Assembly (NCBI GenBank): GCA_946811695.1
Contig: OX328123.1
Location: 149,390,729 to 149,454,728 of the forward strand
Direction of reading: 5' to 3'
Source: Gonocerus acuteangulatus
Lineage: Eukaryota > Arthropoda > Insecta > Hemiptera > Coreidae
Length of the DNA stretch: 64,000 nt
A program made the position numbers and the translations under genes. Positions 1 through 9,904 of the stretch are shown here, piece by piece. The notes under the pieces are model-generated. The model was not told the DNA's origin. It saw only the letters and a list, made by a program, of their open reading frames with translations, and searched no databases. Numbering within the stretch: position 1 is the first letter of the stretch; each line of letters begins with the position of its first letter.

Positions 1-497
1 TTTGTGTGTTCATGCACACGTCTATTAAAAAAACTTTTGTTTTGTTCTTCTGTCAAAAAACTAAGTGTACAATCTCTGCGTAAGTTATTATTTTTATTTT
101 ATTTTACATGCATCTACATATAAGAAATTTACTCTGAGTTTGGCCCCCTTTCTAAATATCCATGGTGGAGCAGGGAATTTTTTCAGCAGGCCAGCAAAAG
201 ACAAACTCAGACTTCATTTTTAACAGCATATCAATAACTGGCCTATTCGCAATGGGCTATAAACCCTTTTATTATGCCAACAGCACTTGAATTGTTATTC
301 AGGTACTGTCCACACCCGATGCTGTTTAACTTCGGTAATCAATGGCAACCGGTGTATTCGATGTGGCTAAGGCCGTTCGCAAGACAGGTTGCAATCAGCA
401 AAATCAATCCATTAAGAGTAGGGGGCTTACTTACCAGACCCCCCCCCCCCCCGCCCCCGCGTCCCAGACTAAATTATTAATGTGATCATAGTAAAGT
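1..497. other. FBXO9 intron sequence at the left edge, no gene seen
   Basis: No coding exon, RNA gene or complete repeat is recognisable here. The stretch is AT-rich with a C homopolymer near 440-455. Words around 150-190 resemble a segment near 50390-50440, so part of it is probably an old dispersed repeat. By position it lies in the intron after FBXO9 exon 5. Confidence 0.4.
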
Positions 498-862
498 TAA
501 ATTTTTATAGTAAAATCCGACCTTTCACTAGCTCGGATCTCTTCATGGATTCCTGGTGCCTGTTAAATGATTATATTATAATAAATGGACATGAAAGTAT
601 ATAATAAATGGACACGAAAGTATATAATAAATGGACATGAAAAAGTCTCATCATAATCATTTATTATATACTCATAATATAATCATGATTATATAATAAA
701 TGATTATGATGAGACTTTTTCATGTCCATTTATTATATACTTTCGTGTCCATTTATTACATACTTTCATGTCCATTTATTATAATATAATCATTTAACAG
801 GCACCAGGAATCCATGAAGAGATCCGAGCTAGTGAAAGGTCGGATTTTACTATAAAAATTTA
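498..862. repeat. Near-perfect 365-bp palindrome flanked by TTAA
   Basis: Two arms of about 180 bp are almost perfect reverse complements, centred near 680. The outer ends read ATTTTTATAGTAAAATCC on one side and its complement on the other. Each outer end is bounded by TTAA (497-500 and 860-863), as expected of a TTAA-targeting transposon. The ends do not resemble the CCC-starting termini of the piggyBac copy at 5545-6457. The arms carry three short copies of a unit containing AATAAATGGACATGAAAG. It is most likely a foldback MITE, and an insertion-associated inverted duplication is the alternative. Confidence 0.75.
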
Positions 863-1079
863 AATTAATTAAATAACAACCCACCTCCTATATTGATAAG
901 ATAGGAAAATGAAAATATAAGAAATTAAAATAATTGCCAAAGCAGAACCTCATTTTGTATGGCAATGCACTCGTAAATAGATACTTCGCTTCCTTTTTTC
1001 TATTTCTAAATGAAGTGAGGAAGAGGAACAGCTCAAAAGGTTACCAACTCTAATGGGAAGGGCTAAGGCATCTGCTCAC

Positions 1080-1246
1080 ATTTGTTGGATGCTGTGGCGT
1101 ACAAAGATGTATTTTTTTCTGTTTTAGGCTGACAATAACCAGATGAGACATGAGATCAGTTCCAGGCTGGTATGGAATCTCTTCTTCATCAAGTTCTTCG
1201 TCTACTTCCTCCAATTCATCGGGAACTTCATCTTCACTGAGAACTT
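1080..1246 (-). CDS. FBXO9: FBXO9 exon 5 (acidic linker before the F-box)
   Basis: This 167-bp exon is bounded by a TTTCAG acceptor (after 1246) and a GTGAGC donor (1074-1079). It starts in phase 1, which matches the single G left over from exon 4, and ends in phase 0. It encodes a very acidic run containing EEVDEELDEEEIPYQPGTDL and ends ICTP-like (IHLCTPQHPTN). In FBXO9 proteins an acidic linker of this kind lies between the TPR-like segment and the F-box, which would start in the next exon, left of the window. The donor is the least certain part. A weaker GT at CTG|gttatt would shorten the exon. The family role is as substrate receptor of an SCF (Skp1-Cul1-F-box) ubiquitin ligase. Confidence 0.8.
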
Positions 1247-1327
1247 CTGAAATTTTAAATAATAAACAAACATCAAAATTTTCAAAGGTTGTCCAAAATT
1301 ATATTAAATTAAATAATGTTTTTTAGT

Positions 1328-1680
1328 TGGGGGCGAGGTTAGCTCAGTGGTAGAGCACTGGACTAATAAGCTGGATGACCTGAGTTCAAATCCCGAGCAA
1401 GCACTAAAGATTTTTTCTTCTAGAGTCTTTGTTCATGGGTTGAATTTGGCCTCCCTGACCGTCCCTAGGTCAACCCAGCCTTTAATTAATTTATTAATGG
1501 GTACCTCGGTGCTAATGACCCTAGCAGTCGAAACAGTAAGGGGAAAAATCAGGCGGTGCGAGCATAGTACAGACCACACTATCTCCCTAGTGAGCTGTGC
1601 TGTATGGTCATGAATCAGATACCTCTATAGTATCTGCCCCTAAGGGGCCTCGTGGCCAGTTAAGGGACAGATTTTTTGTT
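1328..1680 (+). mobile_element. tRNA-derived SINE, family 1
   Basis: The head is tRNA-like. A box A (TTAGCTCAGTGG at 1339-1350) and a box B (GTTCAAATCCC at 1384-1394) form an internal RNA polymerase III promoter. A body of about 250 bp follows, with CTGACCGTCCCTAGGTCAAC and CAGATACCTCTATAGTATCT as conserved words. A second full copy lies at 19657-20001 and a headless copy at 2612-2815. The flanks are AT-rich and a target duplication cannot be fixed. It sits in an FBXO9 intron, in antisense orientation to the gene. Confidence 0.85.
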
Positions 1681-2611
1681 AATATTAAATTATTTTTTAT
1701 TTCAAAATTGAACAGGAAAAAAAAAACAAAAAAAAAATTAGTTTGAGTAGGGGCAAGGAGAGATGATGCTCTGCCGTTAGCTCCTCTTCTTGAAGTACTC
1801 TGGAATATTTAAATACCTTCATATCTCAGGAATTGAGGTGCGTGTACGAACTCAAACCTCCCTTATTAATTGACTTATAATTTTTTGTTCTCAAGGGAGT
1901 TGAGAACAAATAATTATAGGTTGGGGAAATGGTACTCCATAGGGAGGCACAGAGAACCTCCTGGCTTGCAAGGCAACTAATCACATGATCTACATATGTT
2001 GGAGCACTGACAAACAAAAAGAGAGAGGGAAAGAGCAAATAAAAGATGGAAGGAGGAACTGTGAAAAAGCCGTGGTAGGGATAATCTCTCTATGATATCT
2101 GATGAGGAATTGCAGACTTTTCTTGTCACAAAAGAGATTCGACATGAGCGGTCTCTGTAACGAAAAACTGAAGTAATCGTACTCTCAAGAATCTTAATCT
2201 CAGAATAGAACTCTAAGATCGAACAAAGTCTTGCACAATTTTATTCTCAAAACTATGTTTATCAAGAAGGATGATTAACAAGCACACTCTATTTTCAACC
2301 AATCAACTTCAGCTTTTAACCATTGCTTCCTACTAGCATTTTTAAGAGACACAGAAAAACAGGAATGTTTGAAATAAGTTGTGGCAGCCATGGGCAGGTG
2401 GCAGCACTGCGGGTTCTTAACAGTTAGAGAGTAGACAGCCTGCCATTTCCGTAATCATGGATCAGTGGAATAGAAAACACCGTACGTTAGTCATAAAAAT
2501 GTTTTTTAAAAACAATGATAGTTTGGTAGCAGCGCATAGTTGCGAGGTTTTTACAATTTATGATGTTCAATCAAAACACACAATAAAATGCTGGGTTAAT
2601 AACTGTGAGGA

Positions 2612-2815
2612 GCCTGGATCTGTTCCCTGACCGCCCCTAGGCCAACCCAGTCTTTGTAATTAATTTATTAAAGGGAAAAGGGGAAAATCAGGCGGCGGGA
2701 GCATAAAACTTATGACGCTATCTCCCTAGTGTGCCGTTTAGTCAGAAATCAGATACCTCTACAGTATCTGCCCCTCTGGGTCCTTGCGGCTTGTCATGGG
2801 ACTGCTTTTAGTTTT
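2612..2815 (+). mobile_element. SINE family 1, headless copy
   Basis: It matches only the body of the SINE at 1328-1680 (CTGACCGCCCCTAGGCCAAC, then GGGGAAAATCAGGCGG and CAGATACCTCTACAGTATCT). The tRNA-like head is absent, so the copy is 5'-truncated. The distal end diverges from the other two copies. Confidence 0.75.
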
Positions 2816-2910
2816 CAACATAACACTGAGTTTGTTCCTTATAGAGAAAACAGTTTCAAGTGAATTGTTAATGCTAAGAGTTTTGATCAACATTAAAATA
2901 TGTCAGTTAC

Positions 2911-3049
2911 CTCCTTGAGGAGCAGTCTGTTGAAAAATCCGTAACTCTATGTCAGGGACTAACTGAACAGCTCGCCGATAATATTGAATAGCCTCATATA
3001 GTTTTCCTTCATTTTCATACTCAATACCCATTTGAAAATAAACTTTGGC
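2911..3049 (-). CDS. FBXO9: FBXO9 exon 4 (TPR-like motif)
   Basis: This 139-bp exon has a TTTTCAG acceptor and a GTAACT donor (2905-2910). It enters in phase 0 and leaves one base for exon 5. The translation contains AKVYFQMGIEYENEGKLYEA and then IQYYRRAVQLVPDIELRIF. That is the single TPR-like helix pair of FBXO9, and the motif YEAI.YYRRA.QLVPDIE is close to invariant in the family. This exon is the strongest evidence for the identification. It joins in frame to exon 3 (phase 0) and exon 5 (phase 1). Confidence 0.93.
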
Positions 3050-3602
3050 CTGAAAACAAAACAGGTATTATTACAACTTATTTGTCATTACTGGTGTGTG
3101 GGAAAAACATCACCACTACAACATTAAAACATCACTACTGGTATCTGGAAAAAACACTCATTTTCATTTGCAAAAAATTGAGTTTGTGGGAAGAAAATTA
3201 GATATCAATCAAATATTAACTTTTTAAACAGGTATGCCTGTATCAATTAATTAAATTAAATTACATAGTTTGTCAAGAAAATACGTCAATACCACTAAGA
3301 TTTTTTTTTTTAAACAATACATAATTTACTTGATTACAATAGGCTGTGAACATTTCAGATGAGATCTATATTTATTCTCAAGGCAGAATTTTACAAATTA
3401 TTTTATTTTTCATTGCAAGGTTAATGGTCCACAACTAGAGCATTTTTTTAAACATTGTTTGTTTTGTATACTCCAAATCAAAGTATTTTTGTGCCAAATT
3501 TCATCAGACTTTGCCGAGTATCATCTTAACAGATACATACGTATTTGTATGTATGTATATGTATGTATGTATATTAGGGTGTCCCTTATATGGATGAACA
3601 TT

Positions 3603-3802
3603 TTTTTGTTTTTTTTTTAGATATCGAATCGCATACCCTCTAATTCTTTTTAAACTACTTAGACTTATTAGTATACAAAATTTTATTTTTCTAACATTTT
3701 TTTTTTTTTTTTTTTTTTAGATATCGAATCGCATACCCTCTAATTCTTTTTTAACTATTTAGACTTATTCGTATACAAAATTTTATTTTTCTATGTCAAC
3801 AT
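3603..3802. repeat. 100-bp direct duplication with T-tracts
   Basis: A unit starting ATATCGAATCGCATACCCTC occurs at 3621 and again at 3721, each preceded by a long T run and ending in a TTTTATTTTTCTA word. The two copies differ at only a few positions, so the duplication is recent. Confidence 0.8.
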
Positions 3803-4109
3803 TAACCCGTGCCAACCGAGCTCTGAAAATGTTTAAAATCACTGTTTTTAACCCCTTCCCTTATATAGCAAAATTAAATTAAATATTTCTATTTTATAAA
3901 AAGAACATAAAATTACTGATTAGCAAGGAAATATTCTTTTGAGAGTCCTATTTTTACAGTCTGGATACAGATTTCTGTGCTCTTGCACGCAGTCTAGAAA
4001 ATATTATTTTTGATCTTTCTTTTCAGAGATCAAACTATGAAAATCAAGCCACGGTTTCACATATACAACCACAATGAATAAACAAATGTCTTGATGTGAT
4101 CATTTATCG

Positions 4110-4504
4110 TTGGCATTAATTTTGAACCGGGATTGCAAGAAACATATTCAACACGTAAATAGCTCTAGCTACGTAGTAAGGTCCATAAGTTTCCGCCTCC
4201 TTCTCGACAATGCCTCTGTCTACACAGCATTGATTTCCAAGGCCGCTGTGAAGGACTGTGGATTCCAAGAAATCTCTCATCCACCCTACAGCCCAGAATT
4301 GGCCCCTAGCGATTTCTACCTTTTCTCAAAGTTAAAATCTGACCTTCGTGGAAGGCGATTAACACCGACGAAGAACTACAAGCAGCAGTGGAAGAACATT
4401 TTTTTAACAAAGAAGAAAATTATTTTTTTCATGGTATAGAAATGTTGCCAAAGCGTTGTATTAAGTGTGTTGAACTTAGAGGAGAATATATTGAAAAACA
4501 GTAA
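4110..4504 (+). pseudogene. mariner transposase, C-terminal part, frameshifted
   Basis: The frame opening at 4110 contains LLLDNASVYTA, then HPPYSPELAPSDFYLFSKLK. These are the second and third catalytic aspartates of mariner-family DDE transposases, 34 residues apart as in the DD34D signature. A frameshift near 4365 moves the rest into another frame, where EELQAAVEEHFF, FFHGIEMLPKR and GEYIEKQ continue to the stop at 4502-4504. The N-terminal DNA-binding half is missing or too decayed to read. It is inserted in the opposite orientation into the 3' part of the transposon at 3576-7172. It cannot encode an active enzyme. Confidence 0.85.
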
Positions 4505-5544
4505 AACCAGATTTTTTCTTTCACCTTTCCTTCTATCCCAGGCTGTAAACTTTTGGGCCTTACTACGTATCCACCTTGCTTGATTCATTGCTCCAGAATG
4601 TCTGATTTCACTTAGTTTTTCCTTATCTCCTTCTAAAAAATAATAGATATTTCAATCAGTCCCCGATAATCGTCTCGTACAATCGATTTTTGCAGTTCTT
4701 GATTATAAAATGTCAAAAATTCCTCTATTATTTTATTATTAAAATGTTGGTTAGCGATATCGTTGTATGGTTGAATAGCAGCAGGATGAATAGTTTTCCA
4801 GCTGTCTATAAACGTTTTGAACATCACATCGGGTATCAGTTCTATTTCTGGTTTGGAGGATTTTTGTAACAAACACACATTCCAATACAAATTCAATAAC
4901 GTGATGGCGGCAAGCAAACTGTAATAATTTCCTGTCTAATTTTTTTTCTAAAAGTATATAAGCTCCTTTCAATCGCCTTTTATTAGACACAGTGGTATCA
5001 CAGTGTTTGTCATCGAGGTTCCACTCATAAAGTGCCTTTAACACAGCATAAGCTTGGTCTTGACCGGAAGAGCTCTCCAGTTTGGGCACAGCCAAAAGTT
5101 GTTCCTTTTCTCCAAATGAAATAACATTTGGCAGGCGTTCTTCTTTACAACATCTCACGTTGTGTCGAGGTAATAATATTCCAACCCTCTGAACCATTCC
5201 AGGCATATTATTCTGAAAATTTGATTTTATAGACTCCGCTCTACCTTCCTACTCTTTGTGCGAGTGTGTTGAATAGACAATTTATTTATTGGTAAATTGT
5301 CACAGCTAAGATCTAGTGCTTCTACTACAGCCTGAAGTATACAGGCAGAATCCCTTATGCTTAATTGGCATCTATCTAAAGCTACGAGTAACTTAGGCGT
5401 GATAAAGTCTTGTCTTCCCCTTTTTGTAGTAATTCTTTCATCAGAGCTGGTAGATTGATCATGGTGTTCTTGCATTTGTATAAAGTCTTGTGACGTCAAA
5501 CTCTCTGAACACATTTTCTTATATCTTTTTCTCTCTTCTTTTAA

Positions 5545-6457
5545 CCTTCCTAGCACTGAGTGGGGTGATCCCGCGCCCCACGGCTCGTTTTTCGCTTGCC
5601 ATTTTTATAAATTTATAGATATCCTTTAGTCCTTCAAGGGGTTTTCTTCTGTAAGTGTCTTGATCCAAAGGATAAAAAAATAAATAGAAAAAACTAAATG
5701 AACTTCATGTTATTTGAACAAATGTGAATAAAAACAGGCCTGGGGTGCACTCGCAGGTGCGCATTAGCTGTGACCTAATTTAGTTTAGTATAAATAAACT
5801 CTTTTTTTCTTTTTAAAGCTTTCAAATTACTTTTTCTTGGTAGTAAATCGAATCAGTAACATTAACTTAATCATTTCAGAAACATGGAATAAATGTGGTT
5901 TAATTTCTTTCAACGTCCGAGAAAATCAAGAACCCAAGCCTTTAGTGTCGACTGCTACAGCAACTAGGCCCAAAAGTAGGGGAAAATGCTACTTTTGTCC
6001 TCAAAAAATCGATTCCAATGTAAAAAAATCATGTAATAACTGTGGACAATTTATATGTCCTAGACATACAAAAAATAATCTTGTATATCTTGTATGTATA
6101 AATTGAATAAATGTTGAAAATTATTAATTATTTTAAAACTATTTTTTAAAATATTCTTTTGCTTTCGTGTTTTTTTTATAAATATAAAGGTAAATTTATT
6201 TTATTACTATTAATTTTTTTTTTAAATCAATAATTTTTATGATGAAAATGTACAAATTTATTAAACAATTTATATATATATATTTATGTATATTCGTTTT
6301 AATTTTATTTTAAGCTGTAATATGCCTAAATATTAAATATATTAAAGAAAAAAAGTATTAAATGCGGGTTAGTATGTAAAATAGAAATTTAAAGTTGGGG
6401 TGCGAGTGCACCCCACCCAGTCCTTAACGTTTTACAATCCACCCAGTCCTAGGAGGG
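5545..6457 (+). mobile_element. piggyBac element, internally deleted, 913 bp
   Basis: TTAA target duplications at 5541-5544 and 6458-6461 enclose ends CCTTCCTAGCACTGAGTGGG and CCCAGTCCTAGGAGGG, which are imperfect inverted repeats. A second inverted pair lies just inside (GTGGGGTG...CACCCCACCCAG), giving the two-part end typical of piggyBac. Only the 3' end of a transposase gene remains. It splits the minus-strand transposase-like ORF of the older element, and the reading frame rejoins when it is removed. Confidence 0.9.
5837..6106 (+). pseudogene. piggyBac transposase, C-terminal cysteine-rich domain only
   Basis: The C-terminal 60 residues contain CYFCPQ, CNNCGQFICPRH and a terminal LVCIN. 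This C-x2-C, C-x2-C-x4-C-x2-H pattern is the cysteine-rich zinc-binding domain that ends piggyBac transposases and binds the subterminal DNA. The catalytic DDD core upstream is deleted. The fragment cannot transpose by itself, but its ends could be mobilised by a related enzyme. Confidence 0.85.
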
Positions 6458-7185
6458 TTAATTTTCTCAGTCATGCCCTTCATTCTAGGCTAAATTTTTA
6501 TCTACACCTGCAAAACATACTGGGTGCACTGGTTCTCTTGATTTTCTAAAAAAATATTATCTTCCTTTATTTTCGTCCATTCAACGAATAGGCGAGTACT
6601 ATATCGAATAAATTGTCTAAATTATGTTGCTCACAGGGCTTGTAAAAATCTTGTGTTTTTTTAAATTCATTTGAAACTCTCTCCAAGCATGGTGAAGATC
6701 CACAAGTTGTTGTTAGGTAATTGCTCTGGTGGGGATTCCAGTTTTTTCCCAGAATATCTCTCTCGAACGAAGAGATTTGCGCTTTCACTAACAGTCAATT
6801 TAACCTCGCGACTGTTAAAAAAAAGTACTTCCAAAACCTGACGGTTAGATGGTAACTTTGCAGCTGTTTTTTGATGTTTCACGGCACCAACTTAGAAAAA
6901 ATTGTTTTTTATTGCTTCCTAATTCAACTGTCATCTTTTAAATGTAAATCAATATGTGTTACTCATGAGCACAAAAGGGAACAACTGATAAACACGGCGA
7001 GTTCACGCAGCTACTACCAACTGCAACTGTATTAACTTGTCTATGCAACTCGGCACGGGTTATCCTACTCCAAATAAGGTAAACATTTATTTTCGAGTGT
7101 TTTAGGAGTAAATGAACAAAACTAAGGCCTATGCATTAAAAAATCAAAACTTTGAAAAATAAGGGACACCCTATTGTGTGTGTAT

Positions 7186-7240
7186 GTATGTATATGTGTG
7201 TGTGTATGTATGTATGTATGTATGTATGTATGTATGTATG

Positions 7241-7304
<64 letters not shown>
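7186..7304. repeat. Compound microsatellite (GTAT)n-(TA)n-(CA)n
   Basis: Runs of TGTATG/GTAT, then TA, then CA lie between the DNA transposon ending at 7172 and the Tc1 element starting at 7305. Open frames over it are simple-repeat artefacts. Confidence 0.95.
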
Positions 7305-7306
<2 letters not shown>

Positions 7307-8725
7307 GTGTCTCCCAAAAGTAATCGGAAAAACGAAATTAAGCTTGTAATTATTCATCAAAAGTGCAATTTTTTTAGCTTTTTTAATAGGCCCATAACAC
7401 ACCATTCAGGATCAAAATAACCTGAAATTCCCACAAAATAATTTATTCGTAACAAAAATAGAAGTAATTCACAGATCAAAAAAGTACTCAGAATTATCGG
7501 TTCCCTCATGTCCCCACAGCTGCATCTTTCACCTCAATAACTGTGAGCATGAGATGGTAAATACCAACATCAATTGAGATTCATCTGCGTGTGGATTCTA
7601 TGCACAAAAAGATCTGTAAATTAAAAAAAAAACAGCCAAGAGACCAGTAAGCCTATTTCAACAGTGCCGAACATCATAAAATGATTTAAAACGGAGGATA
7701 GATTGAAAAATGGGCCGAAAGTAGGGCATCCTAAACTGCTGTTGGAGAGGGGTGAAATATGAATTGCCCTGATAGAATTTGAATGTATTCAAAATTTCCA
7801 TTTTCTGGGCACTATCCCTCAAATTTTCTTTTGTAATATTTAATTTTCACACTACTGTCTATTATTCTGCCAATGAAGACTAAATTCCTCATCCCCTTGG
7901 AGCTCCCATGGACCCAGACCATCACCGACTCAATGCTGTGTTTCACTGTACCTCTCTTGTTTCTCGGAATATGCTCTTCATTAGGTCTGTGCCACACCCT
8001 AACTATCCATCAGTGCTGTTTAAGTTGAGCTTTTATTCCTCTGCGAATATAACATTATTCCAGTAAGTGTTAGGCGTTTTCTTATTAGCTAAACTTATAA
8101 AACGTTATCTCCTAGCTACCATACCATTGAAATTGTTTCTCCGAAGGGACTTTTTTAATGTTTCTAGGCTTTCATTTGTTCTAGTTTCTTGTTGAAGCTC
8201 CATTGCTATGGTAGGAGAATTTATACAGGGATTCTGGCGTACGTTTCGGACAATTCATATTTCATCCCTTACGAACAGCAGTTTAGGACGCCCTGTTTTC
8301 TGTTCACTTTTCAATCTATCCACCGATTTAAATCTTTTTATGATCTTCAACACCGTTAAAATAGGCTTACTGGTCTCTAGGCTGATTTGTTTGAATTTAC
8401 ACCTCTTTTCACTCATAGAATTTACAGGCAGACAAGTCTCAATCGACGTTGGTATTTATCACCTTATGCTCACGGTTATTGAGGTGAAACATGTAGTGCT
8501 TAGAATTAAGATAAACCGATAATTCCGATTACTTTTGTGACCTGTGAATTCTATGTTTTAATCTAATCTTACTTCTATTTTTGTTATGAATAAATTATTT
8601 TGCACGAATTTCAGGTTACTTTGATCCTTAGGAATGGTACGTTTTGGGGCTATTAAAAAATTGCACTTTTGATAAGTAATTACAAGCTTAATTTTGAAAT
8701 TTCTGATTACTTTTGGGAGACACTG
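7305..8725 (-). mobile_element. Tc1-type element with inverted duplication of its 5' half
   Basis: Ends are CAGTGTCTCCCAAAAGTAAT at 7305 and the reverse complement ending at 8725. The similarity extends about 90 bp inward with only small differences. A minus-strand transposase fragment (7812-7997) reads PNEEHIP..., TVKHSIESVMVW and GNLVFIG-like text, the region around the first catalytic Asp of Tc1 transposases. The N-terminal coding part occurs twice. It is on the minus strand at about 8180-8500 and again on the plus strand at about 7560-7800, so the inverted arms are really about 500 bp long. No TA duplication is visible on the left, where a CA microsatellite abuts. Confidence 0.8.
7812..7997 (-). 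pseudogene. Tc1 transposase fragment
   Basis: The 61-residue fragment has the Tc1 landmarks W..PNEE, TVKH and SVMVW, followed by a hydrophobic NLVFI block. It is cut off by stops on both sides. The upstream, DNA-binding part continues in broken frames toward 8500. No second or third catalytic acidic residue is found. Confidence 0.75.
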
Positions 8726-8897
8726 AATATACTAACAAAATTTGATAGACTTATGGGTTGTACAACATCAACATTTCTTATCAGCACTTCCAGATTGCGT
8801 CCTCAAGTTGATGATACATGCAGATTTTCCTTCCTTTGAGGATGTATGAAACATGCTAAAAATATAGAATTTCTAGAATTTTAAGTATAATACTCAC

Positions 8898-9029
8898 CTT
8901 GTCCTCAACATTATGAGGTATAGGATCAGGATTTATGTTTTCCCCATCATTCAACAGATGTTTCGGAGATTTTTCCAATTCTCTCTTCCATTCTTTTCTA
9001 AATTCTTCAAGAGCACTGGAGGAGTCACA
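8898..9029 (-). CDS. FBXO9: FBXO9 exon 3
   Basis: This 132-bp (44-codon) exon has acceptor TTTGCAG and donor GTGAGTA (8891-8897). Both ends are phase 0. It encodes CDSSSALEEFRKEWKRELEK and a following hydrophilic stretch ending PHNVEDK. The ALEEFR..WK.EL motif matches the conserved amphipathic N-terminal helix of FBXO9 proteins. It is 5.8 kb from exon 4, and that intron holds two transposons. Confidence 0.92.
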
Positions 9030-9443
9030 CTGCAAATAAAATAAAAATTACTAGTAATATTATTTGGTAGATATAACTTGAAAATGACTGATTATGAAAA
9101 AGAAATTATTGTAACATGAATCCTCTAACAATAAATAACTAATTTCTGGTAACCTAAACTATTTCATTTGGTGTAATTTCTTAAAAAAGTCCGGCTCGCA
9201 GGAACTGCGTCATCTTGCGCGGTTACGTACATCTCGAAGAAATGGAATAGATTAGCATCACAAATCACAGGAAACTGACAGTAGCCAACTTACACAGAAG
9301 CGGATAATTCTTAATCTGTATAAGTGAATTAGACATGCGCGCCGAGGCTGAATTTTCCGGCGGCGGCTTGCTGGACTAAAATGGTCGGCGGCGGCGGCGC
9401 GCGCGGCGTGGGATATTTTTTTAACCCCCAAGGGAGACGTTAC

Positions 9444-9491
<48 letters not shown>

Positions 9492-9496
<5 letters not shown>

Positions 9497-9903
9497 CTTG
9501 CCATATTTTTGGTGTGTGAAACCGGGACACATTAATATGAGAAGGGCATACCGGGGGGGGGGGGATAAAAATGGTAAACATTAGAAGCAAAATGGTGAGA
9601 TTTAAACCTTTTTATTAAGCGCAGCGAGTAACAGGAGGGGGGGGATCTGGAACTCTAAATTGTTAGTCTCCCCACTTAGTTAAAATAAAAAAGGAAATTT
9701 TGCTACTTATTTTTGATAGTTCTTGCGTTTGTTCTCTGATTACAGTTACAATCGTTCTCATTTCTTTGGCACTACATTCATTGTAGAAAAGTAAACAATT
9801 CATAAATGATTCTTAAAAACTAAATCCATTACTTTAAACATCTTACAGCCGTTTCCGGGTGGACCAGAGACAAGAGACAAATACCGGGACGTATGGCAAG
9901 CAT
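9492..9903. mobile_element. MITE with GGCTTGCCATA ends (hAT-like)
   Basis: It begins AGGCTTGCCATATTTTTGG and ends with CCGGGACGTATGGCAAGC, an inverted pair. It lies against a (TA)n run. A relative with the same ends lies at 20120-20612. The interior contains a G-homopolymer (about 9549-9562) and no open frame of interest. The end sequence resembles hAT-type MITEs, but the target duplication cannot be resolved inside TA repeats. Confidence 0.65.
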
Positions 9904-9904
9904 A

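Larger units (their letters stand above)
4510..6882 (-). pseudogene. Transposase-like protein of unassigned family, broken
   Basis: Reading from right to left, fragments form one collinear protein. The N-terminal piece contains KLPSNRQVLEVLFFNSRE. It continues through LDNLFDIVLAYSL, is interrupted by piggyBac, resumes with LKEERKRYKKM, then shows the conserved-looking block DTTVSNKRRLKGAYILLEKK followed by LLQFACRHHVIEFVL, then ELQKSIVRDDYRGLIEIS and MNQARWI. I recall blocks like DTT.SN.G...GA..LLE and ACRHH..E from repetitive arthropod and cnidarian proteins, but I cannot name the superfamily. An aspartate in DTT and the His pair may be functional. There are several frameshifts and stops. 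It is almost certainly the transposase of the enclosing element. Confidence 0.6.
3576..7172 (-). mobile_element. 3.6-kb DNA transposon with AGGGTGTCCC ends
   Basis: The ends are inverted copies of AGGGTGTCCCTTAT (3576 onward and up to 7172). They are flanked by ATT on each side, or equally by TA if the ends are taken as GGGTGTCCC. The only large coding remains inside it in one orientation are the minus-strand fragments at 4510-6882. A mariner copy (4110-4504) and a piggyBac copy (5545-6457) sit inside. I cannot assign the superfamily with confidence. The short target duplication is compatible with several cut-and-paste groups. Confidence 0.65.

Noticed and set aside
1328..1400. tRNA gene
   Set aside because: Box A and box B are present, but the acceptor and anticodon arms do not pair properly, and the same head with a 250-bp body occurs again with a target duplication. 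It is a SINE head.
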